A stretch of DNA of 64,000 bases, from contig QNQO01001153.1 in NCBI GenBank assembly GCA_003290165.1, forward strand, positions 1 through 64,000, read 5' to 3'. The notes beneath the pieces were generated by a model. It saw only the letters and a list, made by a program, of their open reading frames with translations, made no database searches and was not told the origin of the DNA. This DNA is from Berberis thunbergii (lineage: Eukaryota > Streptophyta > Magnoliopsida > Ranunculales > Berberidaceae). Numbering within the stretch: position 1 is the first letter of the stretch; each line of letters starts with the position of its first letter. This document shows, piece after piece, positions 36,501 to 46,550 of this stretch. The translations under genes were made by a program, and so were the position numbers.

Positions 36501-39500
36501 TGATCCCATGCTGCACTCTTGTTCTTCCTTTTGGATATAGAATTATTACGAGGAACTTCAGTAGGCTGGACAGCTGGATTGACTACTAAACCACTTGCTG
36601 CAGGAGTAGTTAATGGTTTGGTTCCATTGGTTTCTATGCTAGAACAAGTTATTTGAGTCGGTGTTGGAGTCTCACAGTGCCTTCCATAATCTGTATAATG
36701 GAACGTACATAAACAATCTGAAAAATGCATATTCAACAAACTACCCGACAGACATTACACTTATTCATTCAACAACAAATGAATATTCAAGCACTATTAA
36801 GTACATACTGCATATATAAATGATTGGAGTAAATGATCCTTATATATAAATGACTGGTTTATGATCCATTCTGATTGTGAAATTAGGTTCCAAGGTTCTG
36901 TTTGGTTTGACAATTTGAGTAAGTCATGTTTTTTCAATGGTTTCATTTTGAAAGTGAGTAAATCATTGGAGGTCATATAATGATCTCAAAAAGTTTGTGT
37001 GTGAAAACTATATACATGTTTGGGCATAAATATGTTGTTTGCACGAGTAGTAAAACAAATATTTTTTACTTAATTTTTGGTAGATACTTTCAGGGAAAGT
37101 TGTATGAGGGGGAAAGTTGTATGAGTTTTTTTCACTGGTCTTACTACCCTATTTCAAAAGGATTTAAATATTTTGCTGGTGAGCATCACTACTGTCATGC
37201 CAAAAAAGCAACAATAAAGCAACTAGTTGAGTTATGCTAAAATCCTGAAATGCATCGCTGCAATTACTGCTAGCAGCTCTCAAGAGTAGTTAGAGATCAA
37301 ACAAATCTGAACATTTCAAGATGTAAATGGTGAGTTCAAATATGCAATATATAGATGTTTCATTAAACTATAAGTCATTCACAGAAAAGTTGAAAGGACT
37401 CGGTAAAAAACAGACACAAACTCCCAATGTATGATGTTTTGGAATCTAGGAGTTCCTACAATGAAACCAACTCTGTTGCTAAGTTTGTATTTTTATTTGT
37501 ATCCTCCTGTATGTTTGTTTTATGCTCTGAAAAACTAAAAAAAAGAAGCCACGACTTGAAAAGATCAGCTAAGATGAGGCAAATCCAAGCTAACTGACAG
37601 TTTGAACAAACAAACAATTTGAAAAAAACAAACAAACAAAAAATTTTACTCTGTAATAGACACCAATTTGATCTCTCTCCAGTCTCCACACTCCAACTTA
37701 ATACCCATAATTCCATAGCAATGTCCCCTTCTACATCACTATTAGACCATACAACTACAACACACCTCTCATACAAACAAAAATCACCCCACATTCTTCA
37801 TTAGTCATTTATTCATTTCCCCAACTTGTTTTAATCTTTGGTAACAAGAATCCATCAGATCAAACCATTTTCATAAATAATGAAAAAGAAAACACATAAA
37901 AAATAAAATCTTTCAATAACTAACCTGAGTTATTGGAGAATAACTAGAAGCCAATGAGCAACAAGAAAGGGCTTCAGTGGGTGTTTAAAAGGAGGCTTCA
38001 ATGGGGTTTTAATGAATGATTGCAGAGGAATTGAAGATGGATTTCGATGAGTGATTACAAAGAAGAGGAGGCCTTTCATTGCAGAAGAGGATGAGGTTTT
38101 AAGGTTGGATTTAGGGGGTTTGAGTTTGAGTGAATCTGAGATACGGTAAGATATTGAGAAACCAAGATATTGAATTTAAGGCTGGTTTCCTCGCTGGTTT
38201 CGTCGCCATTTAGAATTTCTGCAAGAAGAAATAGAAACAGAAAGATTGGATTTTCGTTTTTGCCTTTTTGCCTTTGGGGTATGATACAGTGCGACAGTAT
38301 GCAGCATATGCACCAATCGGTCGGTTCGGTCTTTAATCGGACAGTTTAAAATTGTGAACCGATTCCGAACCGTTTGGAACCGGTTTCGGTTCGGTTTTAC
38401 AGATTCTCTTATCATCCCTTATTTGGTTTGGTTACCAAACCGTATTTAAAAAACCGGTTCGATCGGTTAACCGAAATTAATTCGGTTTATGCCCACCCCT
38501 AGAACTTTGTAGGAAGGAATATTTTCAACACTGATTTACAATGGAGAAACTTCATTAGAAAAAGAACCAAACGGAAAAGTCTTCATTGTTTCCCATCCCG
38601 ATTGTTCTCATTATAAACTCATGATCACCATTTTCTCAAATGAAAAACACCTCCCTTCAATCAAGGATGCACGGACATGGGCACACATATCGTGTCGGCC
38701 ATGACATGCCGACTCGCAATTTTCCAAAAACTAGGACTCGGGGCATCGTCATATTTTTTTTATATAAGTCATATGAACATAAACAATAATCTAATAAAGA
38801 AAAAATTTAAGTAAAAAAGAAGTATGAAGATGAAAATATAGTATAAATTGTGATGGAAAAGGGGAAAAAACACGAAGAAACAAATAGAGATGTAAAAAAA
38901 AATGGAAAAGCAGATTACACTTTGTCGCAAGAAAAGAACAGAGTAGAGAAGAAGTAGAAGAGATAAGAAGCAAAGGAAAAAAGAAGAATCATAATAAACT
39001 CCCTTTATACTTTATTGCTATGCAGTTGAAAGTTTCATTTTAGATAGATTAACAACCTTCAAATTAGGTGGTTATATGTATGTGCCTATCTAAAAGTAAA
39101 AAATAAGATAAAGTTAGTTGTCAAGTCTTGATTGTTTTCTAACCAAGTTTTGGGTGTGTCGGAGGTGTGTCCGGCACATTGACTACACTGACCATGGGTT
39201 TGACACCTGCCGACACGTTGACAATGTGTCCTATACGTGTCGAAGGTGTGTCGAGCGAGTGTCGGTCACGAGCACACAAGTTTTTGAAAGAGTTTGTGTT
39301 TCCTTGCCTTCAGTTCAAATACATTTTTAAGTAGTGAATTGTTTGAAGTTGAGAGAATTAATCCTTTTTACCATTAAAATACATAAAAGTTAAATGAACA
39401 AGGAATATATACAAGTTAATGAAACCTAAGCAGTTAGCTCAATATATATGTTGCACCCAAAACATGTATATGAGAATGTAAATCTTGAGAAAAATCTTCG

Positions 39501-41031
39501 AGATGGTTGTAATCAAACGTTAAGTTTTTTTATTAGTCCAACCTAAGTAGAAGAAGAAAGACTCGTATAAATCCATCAGAAGCTGTAAGTTGATGAATAA
39601 AACATATATTTTGGCTGATCATTTAAATTCTTAAGTTCAGAGAAAATTTGGTTTTGTTCAGTAAGAAGTGGATTTTACTTGTATCGAAATCGAATTGCAA
39701 TTTGTATCAAAATCAATGCAAAATTTTGTTGCTTTTGGAATCTGTTAATCTAAGTTGCTAAATATAATTTGTTTCCATTTTCATTCTGGGATAGAACATT
39801 GCTAAAAATAATTTTGTTTTGTAAAGGAAGTTGAAAGTTGCAACTGCCGACTTTGGTGAGTCAATAATAATCAAAGTAATTGTAAAAATATATGTTATTT
39901 GATGGACATATATTGAGTTTTTCTCTTACTTGCATTCAGCATTGTGGGTGGGAAATTTTTCTTACTCTCCCCCCTCTGCTATTTATTTATTATTATTATT
40001 TTTTTAATTTTTCGTTTATTGAGGTTTTTTTACAATTATATATTATTATTATTATTATTATTATTTTTTGTTCAAAACATCCTTAGCAAGTATTGCTTCC
40101 CTTTGGCCCTCTTCCTTGGCCAATTGTCATCTCTTTCCCATTCTCCTTGAAACTTTCGCAAGTGGTTACCACATTGGCACATTGATCCTCTCTTTCTCAT
40201 CCCCCCCAATCTTACTCCTTTTGGGAAATAGGTTTGGGAAAGGTTAGAGGATGCTATGGTGCAGAACTGCAGATCATATGGAGGGAGAGAAATAATAGAA
40301 TTTTCAAAGATAGCAAGAACGAAGTATATAGGCTTTGGACTGATGTTCAGGTGATTTTGTGGCTATGAGCATGTAGTTGGGATAGTCTGGAAATACATGA
40401 TAGTTGTAAATGTTTAGTGCTCTACACTAATCCTGTTGTCCTTTGGCTCATACGGAATATAATAGAGTATTCTGTGTTTCTGATATAAATTTTTTTTTGG
40501 TAAATGTTTTCTGCCCCATATATAATGTTCTTGTTTTTAAATCATTACCATGGATAAAAAATTGATTACTTTTTTTTTTGTCTTCGATGTCTTTGGGAAA
40601 CAATTCAAATACCATTTATTCCTTGAGCATGAGTTCCGACAAATGAGCCCAGTCATCAATGATCTTGATGTCATTATTTTATGATGAGATCACGACTCAC
40701 AGTCTGTAGGGAAGTTTTCCATATCCCCATATGGGTATATATGAATATACTGTTGAGGTTTTCACTGTGAGTGACTTGGATCCATGTGGTGACTATGATG
40801 GAATGGTTGCTCTATGTAATGAGATTGTTAGGTAGCTTTTAACAAATTCATTGCATTAGGTCGAAATTGAAATGACACGAGATTTGATAATATTGTGTCT
40901 ACATTAATGATAATTTTTTGTATGTTTGCCAGGTCCGGTATCTGAAGATCATTGAGAAGAGTGGATACCAGGCTCTTCCATGGGTGAGATACATAACAAT
41001 GGCGGGAGAGTATGAACTGAGAGTTATTTAA
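24574..41031 (+). CDS. AP1M: AP-1 complex mu subunit (AP1M), 11 exons, intact
   Basis: Medium (mu) chain of the AP-1 adaptor, which selects tyrosine-motif cargo and links it to clathrin at the trans-Golgi network/early endosome. Exons: 24574-24702, 26549-26695, 26812-26874, 27089-27265, 27351-27454, 28342-28449, 28613-28709, 28822-28919, 29020-29161, 29278-29400, 40933-41031. They sum to 1,287 nt, or 428 aa plus stop, which is the usual plant length. All introns are GT-AG and in phase. The protein opens MAGAASALFLLDIKGRVLVW (longin-like domain, about residues 1-140). The mu-homology domain covers about 170-426, with KFEIPYFTVSGIQVRYLKII spanning the exon 10/11 junction, and the protein ends ALPWVRYITMAGEYELRVI. 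The start is the only ATG that fits the family's MAGAASA N-terminus. Intron 10 is 11,532 bp and full of transposons, yet both splice sites are intact. No stop or frameshift was seen. Confidence 0.97.
24771..26345. mobile_element. TIR element in AP1M intron 1 (PIF/Harbinger-like, TTA duplication)
   Basis: The left end GGGGGTGTATTGTATCTGGATTC-like sequence (24771) and the right end GAATCCATATACAATACACC followed by Cs (26345) are inverted repeats. TTA flanks both sides (24768-24770 and 26346-26348). Subterminal tandem motifs built on GTCCACAAAAGTCTAGG and GTATTCAAT recur near both ends. No transposase was recognised in the 1,575 bp. The TTA duplication favours PIF/Harbinger-like mobilisation. 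It is removed with intron 1, so AP1M coding is unaffected. Confidence 0.65.
30540..31480 (+). pseudogene. LINE (non-LTR) reverse-transcriptase C-terminal remnant
   Basis: The + strand reads HLMNGALLYKWLWRYGKEEN then CIWRHVINTKYL (30690-30780), and after about 350 bp KLWNDVWLGDELLKER (31140-31185) and RLYGKCVPLRFFGKM. This matches the region C-terminal to RT in plant L1-like LINEs (the GLGI..L..N.ALLGKW.WR motif). Stops and frameshifts are frequent. It is the older insertion into which the hATs appear to have landed. Confidence 0.65.
31554..32539. mobile_element. Non-autonomous hAT, 986 bp, carrying a tRNA-Ser relic
   Basis: The ends TAGGGTGGGCA and TGCCCACCCCTA form the terminal inverted repeat, and an exact 8-bp duplication GTTAGACA (31546-31553 and 32540-32547) is the hAT signature. 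Subterminal GGTTCGGATCGGTTCC/CGAACCG motifs fill both arms. No transposase is encoded. The only gene-like content is a - strand tRNA-Ser relic at 32196-32274. The termini match the larger hAT at 33067, a plausible source of transposase in the past. Confidence 0.9.
32196..32274 (-). tRNA. Degenerate tRNA-Ser (anticodon UGA), likely pseudogene
   Basis: Read on the - strand from 32274, it shows a 5' acceptor GTCTATA, D-arm GCCGAGTGGTTAAGGA, an anticodon stem-loop ACAGATTTGAAATCTGT with anticodon TGA, a long type II variable arm GGGCTACGCCC, and a T-loop GGTTCAAACC. All fit plant tRNA-Ser(UGA). It is 79 nt, about 3 nt short. The missing bases remove most of the 3' strand of the T stem, and two acceptor pairs are mismatched. 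An oligo-T pol III-type terminator follows (GTTTTTATTTTTT). Transcription is conceivable, but a functional tRNA is unlikely. Confidence 0.8.
33414..34017. repeat. 85-bp direct repeat and short tandem arrays inside the hAT
   Basis: Segment 33414-33498 (ATATATTCACGTCACATATA...) recurs with few changes at 33933-34017. Between them, about 24-bp units of ACATATAGCAAATTTCTGAT type repeat at 33482-33580. Another array of roughly 27-bp AACAGTATTTGTAATTCTGT units follows at 34140-34215. They lie in the 3' part of the element. Confidence 0.75.
34514..36740 (-). pseudogene. hAT transposase (RICESLEEPER-like), frameshifted
   Basis: Read on the - strand in order. A BED zinc-finger region reads NKSAAWDHFTKLTNPDGS, then after an in-frame TAG at about 36469 KPQAKCNYCPQVYNVHSKSN. 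The catalytic N-terminal part (36386-35961) includes RVSLTTDTWTSIQNVNYMVL. The core (35982-34864) includes VDNASPNQVALDYMKEKIGN and VCTRWNSTYFMLDIAVKFRK. The hAT C-terminal dimerisation domain (34870-34514) includes LARDVFVVSSSTVASESAFS and VEYLVCCNDWL. Frame changes occur near 36370, near 35975 and near 34870; the last is a lost A in a run of As. At least three frameshifts plus one stop make it inactive. LTPNLTP near the end is a small local duplication. Confidence 0.92.
38655..39330. repeat. Repeat with TGTCGG-type inverted blocks
   Basis: Blocks such as GCACGGACATGGGCACACAT and TCGTGTCGGCCATGACATGC (38660-38720) are mirrored by GTGTCGGAGGTGTGTCCGGC and GAGTGTCGGTCACGAGCACA (39155-39280). 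This suggests a degenerate inverted-repeat element about 0.67 kb long. No coding content. Confidence 0.4.
40215..40480 (+). pseudogene. LINE 3' end remnant
   Basis: The + strand reads CYGAELQIIWRERNNRIFKD then SKNEVYRLWTDVQVILWL, the zf-RVT-like C-terminus of plant LINEs (the WRERN.RIF motif), followed by stops and a degraded 3' tail. It is probably the same LINE insertion as 30540-31480, split by later hAT insertions. Confidence 0.6.
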
Positions 41032-41869
41032 AAGTCATTGTCCTCAGTTACTGGCTTGCTGCTTTGAGCACGTAAATATTGTATTTGTTGAGATGCTCTG
41101 GAAGTTAAAGCTGCTGTTATGTTCAAGCTAGCAGAATTTCATTTTGCCATCTCAATGCCCTGTTCTATGCAACCAGATTTTTCTTGTCCATTTCCGTTTT
41201 CTTGTGATTTTTGTTTTAGAGGGCTCACTGGTTGCCAAACAATTTCGTCATTCAATTTTGTTACAGTTTGGGACTTATTTATTGAACACAAATAGGATGC
41301 AGGAATGTATGTTTGATTATTGTGTTCTTCCAAGTGCGGGACATGTAATAGAGTGAAAACGACCAAAAGGATTGATTAACATGGTTCAAGTTGGTTGAAC
41401 GAGGAAGTCACTGTCCAAGCTTTTATACGTTTAAACTTTTGAATGGATCAGAGAATGAGTGAGCAAGTTCATTTAATTTGGGTTTTTGTTTAATCGTGCC
41501 ATTATATTTGTAGTATGTTTGCGTTCAGTTTGGGAAGAAATTTAAACATCTCTTTGTAGGCTTTTTTTTTTTTCAAATTACTGAGTAGTCAACCATGAAA
41601 TTTATTTTTTAATTTTATTTTCTTGGCATTGGCAGTTTAAAGACCACAAACAACTTGCTAAAGTCTTAACCCATGTTGATACTGTTCTGATGCATGTTTA
41701 ACTCTACAAAAATTCTAACTGTTGAGGGAATGGGCGAGGAAACCAGCCAGGGAGGGAGGGAAAGCACGCATTGCAAGGGGGATGGAGGGTCTTCCCCTCT
41801 CCCTCGTTGGTTTCCTCGCCATTTAGAATGACTCTTAACTCTAACCCATTTTTACATTGTTTTTTAGCT
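41032..41869. other. AP1M 3' region, no further gene
   Basis: Contains the AP1M 3' untranslated region; its exact end is not determinable. An inverted repeat GGCGAGGAAACCA (41733) / TGGTTTCCTCGCC (41808-41820) brackets a purine- and pyrimidine-rich 75-bp spacer. Confidence 0.5.
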
Positions 41870-43195
41870 AATGAGTATCTCGCAATACCATTTTCTCTTT
41901 CTCACACAACTCTACTCTCTCACACCACTTACTTTTTTTTCACACTACCATACTTTCTTACACCACCAATATAAACAAAAATCATTCAATTTTTTCCCCC
42001 TTACCATTCAAAATTTCTTGCAAATCTATTCAAATCTATTTCCACACTCAAGTCTCTTGCAAATCTCTCTCTCCCTTGAAAACTCTCAAAATTCCTTTAA
42101 AGTTGAAACCCTTAAATCCAAACTTAATAAATATGAATAACTTAACATAACAGACAAATCCAAACTCAAAACGAAAAATAGGGTAACTTTCGAACCAATA
42201 TAAGCCCTCAATTGAGATTGATTCTCAAGCTCATCAAAACATGAAAGTTGTAGTACTCCGAGTTATCTAATAAACACAACTTGAATCACTTGAAAATGTT
42301 TTTAAATGAACAAATTATGGTCATTTTACTAAAGTCGCGCAAATCTGTCCAAAAAATGAAAACTGGATAGTGTTCCTGACATTTGGCCAACTTATTTCCT
42401 GTTCGCATTGTACAATGTGAGGTAAAATTTTTTTTGGATACCTCGTAGTGCACTCTGCAAACATAATTTTTTTTTTCATATTCTGCGCGACTTTAGTAAA
42501 ATGACCATAATTTGCTCATTCCAAAACATTTTCAAGTGATTCAAGTTGTGTTTATTAGATAACTGAGAGTATCACAATTTTTATTTTAATCAACTTGAGA
42601 ATTGGTCTCGATCGAGTACATAAGTTAGCTGAAAGTCAGGAACACTATCCCGTTTTCATTTTTCAGACAGATTTGCGTGACTTTAGTAAAATAACCATAA
42701 ATTGCTAATTTCAAAACATTTTCAAGTGATTCAAGTTGTGATTATTAGATAACTCATAATACTACGATTTTTGTGTTTTGATGAGCTTGAGAATCAGTCT
42801 CAATTGAGGGTTTAAATTAGTTGAAAGTTATCCTGTTTTGTATTTTTTTCGTTTTGAGTTTGAGTTTCTCTATTATGTTAAGTTATGCATATTTATTGAG
42901 TTTAGATTTAAGGGTTTCGACTTTGAAGGGATTTTGAGAGTTTTCGAGGGAAAGGGAGGAGATTTGCAAACGATTTGAGTGTGGGGAGAGATTTTGAATA
43001 TATTTGAAATAGGAGATTTCGAATGGAGGAGGAAGGAACCATTGTTGATTTGAATGGTGAGGGGAAAAATGAATGATTTTTGTTTATATAGGTTGTGTGA
43101 GAAAGTAAAAAAAAAAAAAAAAAACTCAATGGTGGTGTAAAAAAGAGGATATGGTGGTGTGAGGTAGTCGTTGCCTTTTGAGATACATGTTTAAG
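41870..43195. repeat. 1.3 kb fold-back (long inverted repeat)
   Basis: The left arm (about 41870-42400) and right arm (about 42480-43195) are imperfect reverse complements. Shared blocks include ATATAAACAAAAATCATTCA, CTTGCAAATCTC...GAAAACTCTCAAAAT and AAACCCTTAAATC. The right arm additionally has a tandem duplicate of a roughly 185-bp unit (starting GACTTTAGTAAAATGACCAT near 42488 and again near 42669), while the left arm has one copy. The central loop is only about 80 bp. A transcript would form a long hairpin. Confidence 0.75.
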
Positions 43196-43566
43196 TCTAA
43201 CCTATTTTGACATTGTTTTTTCGAGATAGGTGTTTAAGTCAAGCCCATTACATATCTTGATCATCAGTCTTGGACAATGGGTGTTGTCCTGGCGTCAAGT
43301 TGGGCTTTTGCTTGCTTTGTGATTGTGACAGAGAAATTCACTTTTTATATTTAATATGCATCTCAAGACACGCATGTCAAAATTGACTGAAATTTGAACA
43401 CGTTTTTTTATGTAAATCTTTTATTTTCTTAAAGATTTTAGTTCAAATGGAGCTTAAATGATATATTTTCATTTAGTCATGTGCTTATAGTGCACTTAAT
43501 TGTAAATGAAGTTGTGGGTTCTAAATAGGGTGTCAAATTTTTCGCGAATTATAACATTGACAGTTA

Positions 43567-43848
43567 GTGTGTTTGGTTGCATGAAATCTTATTCTATGAA
43601 AATTCATGAGGGGATCACCTACATTTAAGCTAAATAAATGTTAATCCTTATTATCAACTAATTGTTTTTATGGTGAGAATAAAGGTTATCATGAGAGTGC
43701 ATTACCTCCAGGTGGGAATAGGAATGTGTTAAAAATTGGCAATTTGTGATCAATGATGGGAATGAGAGTGAGTTACCTCAATTTAGTTTAAATGTAATTG
43801 GCCCCCTCATGGATTCCTATGAATAATATTTCATGCAACCAAACACAC
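43567..43848. mobile_element. MITE, 282 bp
   Basis: The left end GTGTGTTTGGTTGCATGAAA and right end TTTCATGCAACCAAACACAC are exact inverted copies. Inner blocks (CATGAGGGGATCAC and GGCCCCCTCATG) are also inverted. It is non-coding. The target duplication is unclear (TTA on the left, CCTTGA on the right), so it is only tentatively PIF/Tourist-like. Confidence 0.75.
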
Positions 43849-44640
43849 CCTTGATAACACAATGCTATTGGAGATGTGGAAAAAAGATTGACTATTTGCA
43901 CCCGCTCTAGGTTATGGGTTTACACCCTCTAGATCTAACCAAAGTTAATAGTTTTAGCCTTGCATTTTGCATGTGATAAAAGGCTATATTTTCTTGCGAA
44001 AAAAAAAGTTATTAATTGCATTGCCTAAAAAAAATCGAGCAAGGTCTCTCTCTCACACACACACACACACACATTATCTTTTTTCGTTTATTTAGCACAA
44101 AAACAAAGGGAGTTGTTATGTGTACCCGACAATTTGACCTAGTTGCACTAACTCTTTGTTGTACTGACATTTGAGATGTTTCGACTTTGTTGCACTAACA
44201 TAAAATATGTAATACCGACTTACATTTTTTTATTAGTAAAAAAATATTTGGTGCTTAAATTTTTTCGTTTGTGAGCATTAATTTGTTATTGACCGAAAAA
44301 TAAAAGTAAATCTTATTGATAAAACTAAGCTTCAGTCATTAATTTTTAACTTTCAAATTTGCATTGAAACATCAAAGATACACTTACCATCGTCACAAGT
44401 TCTCCAATAAATAGCAAACGCTATGGTAGGTTGTTGATTTAGGATTTTGTACGGATTATTCTTATTGTAATTTTTTAATGTAGAGTTTTTAGGTTTGAAT
44501 GCATTTTTTAATAGTTGCAACCACATACATTTTTTATAATTTATTTATTGACGCTCTTAAACGAGAAAATTCCATTATCAAATGGTTTTTCATTTATTAA
44601 AAAAAATAATTAGTGTTGTATCTTTTATAGGTTGTGCAAC
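43849..44640. other. Intergenic DNA with a TC/CA microsatellite
   Basis: A (TC)n(AC)n microsatellite at 44041-44073 and an isolated GCAAACGCTATGGTAGG at 44412, which resembles the CACTA subterminal motif. No gene. Confidence 0.5.
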
Positions 44641-44696
44641 AAAATTGAAAATCTCAAAATGCGCTACTTTTTTTGTCACGGTTTCAAAAGTAGGAG

Positions 44697-44987
44697 ATGG
44701 ACTCCTCCTCCTCCTACAACTTACTACCCCCATCCCTTCTCAACAGACTTGGAGTTCCCCAACCCTCCCTACAGAAAGAAATTCGCAGTGATTTTGATCT
44801 TCCAAAAGCTCTGACCCGATTGCGATCCATGTTGAGACGCCATAACTCACTCTCTCAACTCCAACTCACCCAACATCCTCGACCAATCCGTTCCACCGCT
44901 TCGTCAAACGAGACATTCTCGCGGCTTGTTGGAACTTCAATCAGCTCTCCAGGGTTGCGATTCACGTTTCGTCCATATATTCGTTAA
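44697..44987 (+). other. Open stretch of unknown origin
   Basis: A 96-codon frame starts MDSSSSYNLLPPSLLNRLGV, continues with LRSMLRRHNSLSQLQLTQHP and ends RFTFRPYIR. GC content is higher than in the surroundings and codon use looks protein-like, but two other frames are also open and I recognise no family. It could be the first exon of a lost or captured gene. Confidence 0.3.
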
Positions 44988-45424
44988 AGCTATTGGGCTC
45001 CTTGTTCTACACTCCTTCCGGAAGACTGACTCGGTTTCGCGACACGCACATCCCTTCGTTTAGCTTGTTTCTTCTCTTACTGAGGTTCAATCTGAGCTTG
45101 TGCAGCAACTCGTGTTGTTTATTTTGCAGAATAAAACAATGGGGTTGTATGAAGCTTGTGACTTCTTGAACTCTTTTTGCATTTTTCCATATTGAGGATA
45201 CCCTTTATGGATTGATTCTTCTTCTTCTTCTGCCTCGTTTCCCACGCAATTGGTTTACTCAACTTTTTCCTTATTGTGTTGTACATTTCCGTCTGAAGCA
45301 CTGCCCATCATCAAGTTGCTAACCAAATCTTTCAAGTATTTTCCATGTAAGAATGCAAAAGTAATTTTATTTTCTAGGCGAGCTGCATTTTCTATTCACA
45401 TTCATTTTTTTCTCTAAATGTTTA

Positions 45425-45510
45425 TTTAAAAGTTAATTTGGTGTTGGTCCATGGAGGCAGTCCGTGGAGGCAAGATTTATTTAAAAGTTAATTTGGTGTT
45501 GGTCCATTGT
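45425..45510. repeat. Short local duplication
   Basis: TTTATTTAAAAGTTAATTTGGTGTTGGTCCAT-type sequence (32 bp) at about 45424 recurs about 50 bp later at 45475, separated by a GGAGGCAGTCCGTGGAGGCA spacer that is itself a small duplication. Confidence 0.7.
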
Positions 45511-46464
45511 ACCAATAAGACAAATGACTTTAATCCCTTTTGTAAATTTAATTTGGTCTTTGTCCTTACTGTCAGTCTAGTCAGCCGTTATCTTGTACAT
45601 GCGCTTCTAACGTGACAAAAAAAAAACCCTTAGTTATCCGCAGTTGAGAGAGGGTTATCCATATTACCCTTTCTATCCATCAGACCCATTTTGATGAATG
45701 AGTTTGATTGAACTCAAGGGCTGTGTTAACATGATATCCTTCAAGAAAGTTTGCTTGAATCTTACCCAACTACATGAATAAGTTTGCTTGAACTTAAGGT
45801 ACGTGTTTAACATCATATCCTTAGAGTGGATTTTACCTGTGGTTCAATGCCAATGGTCAGCTGAGCAGTGTAGTATTGGAAAAAGACACTGCAGGATCTC
45901 AGCTCAGCAAACTGGTTGTTCTGCATCTTGATAACCCATTCCTTTGGATCTCATGAGTTATCTGGGGTACCCTGAAGCACAACTGCACATCGTATTTGCC
46001 TTGGATTTCTATCTAAACTGAGGTTTAGACCAATTGGCTACTGTGACCAAACTTAGATATGGACCATTTTTTACCACGAAGTTTGGTTTTGGATTTGTCC
46101 TCAACACCTCTAGACATTCCGAAAACTCAAACTGGTCAAAATCAGCAGATTTGCTCATCATCTAAAACTAAATGGCTTGTAACACCCCTGAATTTCATAA
46201 AACTAATTTATTTTATTTTTAATTAAATAAAATATGGTTACATTAAATTGATTGTGAATTTTGAAATTAGGATTTTATTTGGTGAGTTAAAGAGCGGGTG
46301 CTCTCAGAATGTTAGTGGGGGTGAATAGTCACCAAAAACCCTATTTTCTTTCTCCTTCTTCTTTTCCCCTTTTCTCCTTCATGTTTCTCTCCTAAATAGA
46401 TTTATCTGCCTCCCTCTATCTTGGTCTCTCTTCCTCTCGTTTGCGCTACGAAGCAAAGAAGAAG

Positions 46465-46550
46465 ATGGCGTCTATTTGGAATCTGCCAGAGGACGTCCTG
46501 GAAGAGATCCTTTTGGGGTCTTTTGAAAGACTTGCTGGTTTTCGTCACAT
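46465..46550 (+). pseudogene. F-box protein N-terminus (truncated)
   Basis: After a pyrimidine-rich leader (46340-46440) the + strand starts MASIWNLPEDVLEEILLGSF. WNLPEDVLEEILL is the canonical start of plant F-box/FBA-type proteins, which are SCF ubiquitin-ligase substrate adaptors. After roughly 25-30 residues the frame turns into LINE endonuclease sequence, and no kelch or FBA repeats follow. It is therefore a truncated or disrupted gene end. Confidence 0.65.

Larger units (their letters stand above)
33067..38501. mobile_element. hAT element, 5.4 kb, with broken transposase
   Basis: The ends TAGGGGTGGGCA and TGCCCACCCCTA are flanked by an exact 8-bp duplication GAACTTTG (33059-33066 and 38502-38509). 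Subterminal regions are rich in CGGTTCGG/CCGAACCG motifs (33080-33250 and 38310-38490). A - strand transposase remnant spans 34514-36740. The clean duplication indicates fairly recent insertion into AP1M intron 10 compared with the LINE debris around it. Confidence 0.93.
29401..40932 (+). other. Giant last intron of AP1M (11.5 kb)
   Basis: The intron begins GTAATG after ...VSGIQ and ends TTTGCCAG before VRYLKI. Its length is due to insertions: degraded LINE sequence (30540-31480 and 40215-40480), a hAT with a tRNA relic (31554-32539), a hAT with transposase remains (33067-38501) and smaller repeats. Segment 29540-30430 is non-coding, with two copies of a GGGACCAAACTCGTT-like motif (30047 and 30310) of unknown class. 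32548-33058 and 38510-40214 show no further genes. Confidence 0.85.

Noticed and set aside
41771..42140. Phe/Leu/Ser-rich frames in the fold-back left arm
   Set aside because: AT-rich repeat arm; the mirrored arm gives equivalent meaningless frames.
44402..44434. CACTA-like motif GCAAACGCTATGGTAGG as a further CACTA end
   Set aside because: A single isolated copy without a CACTA terminus or array; insufficient for an element call.
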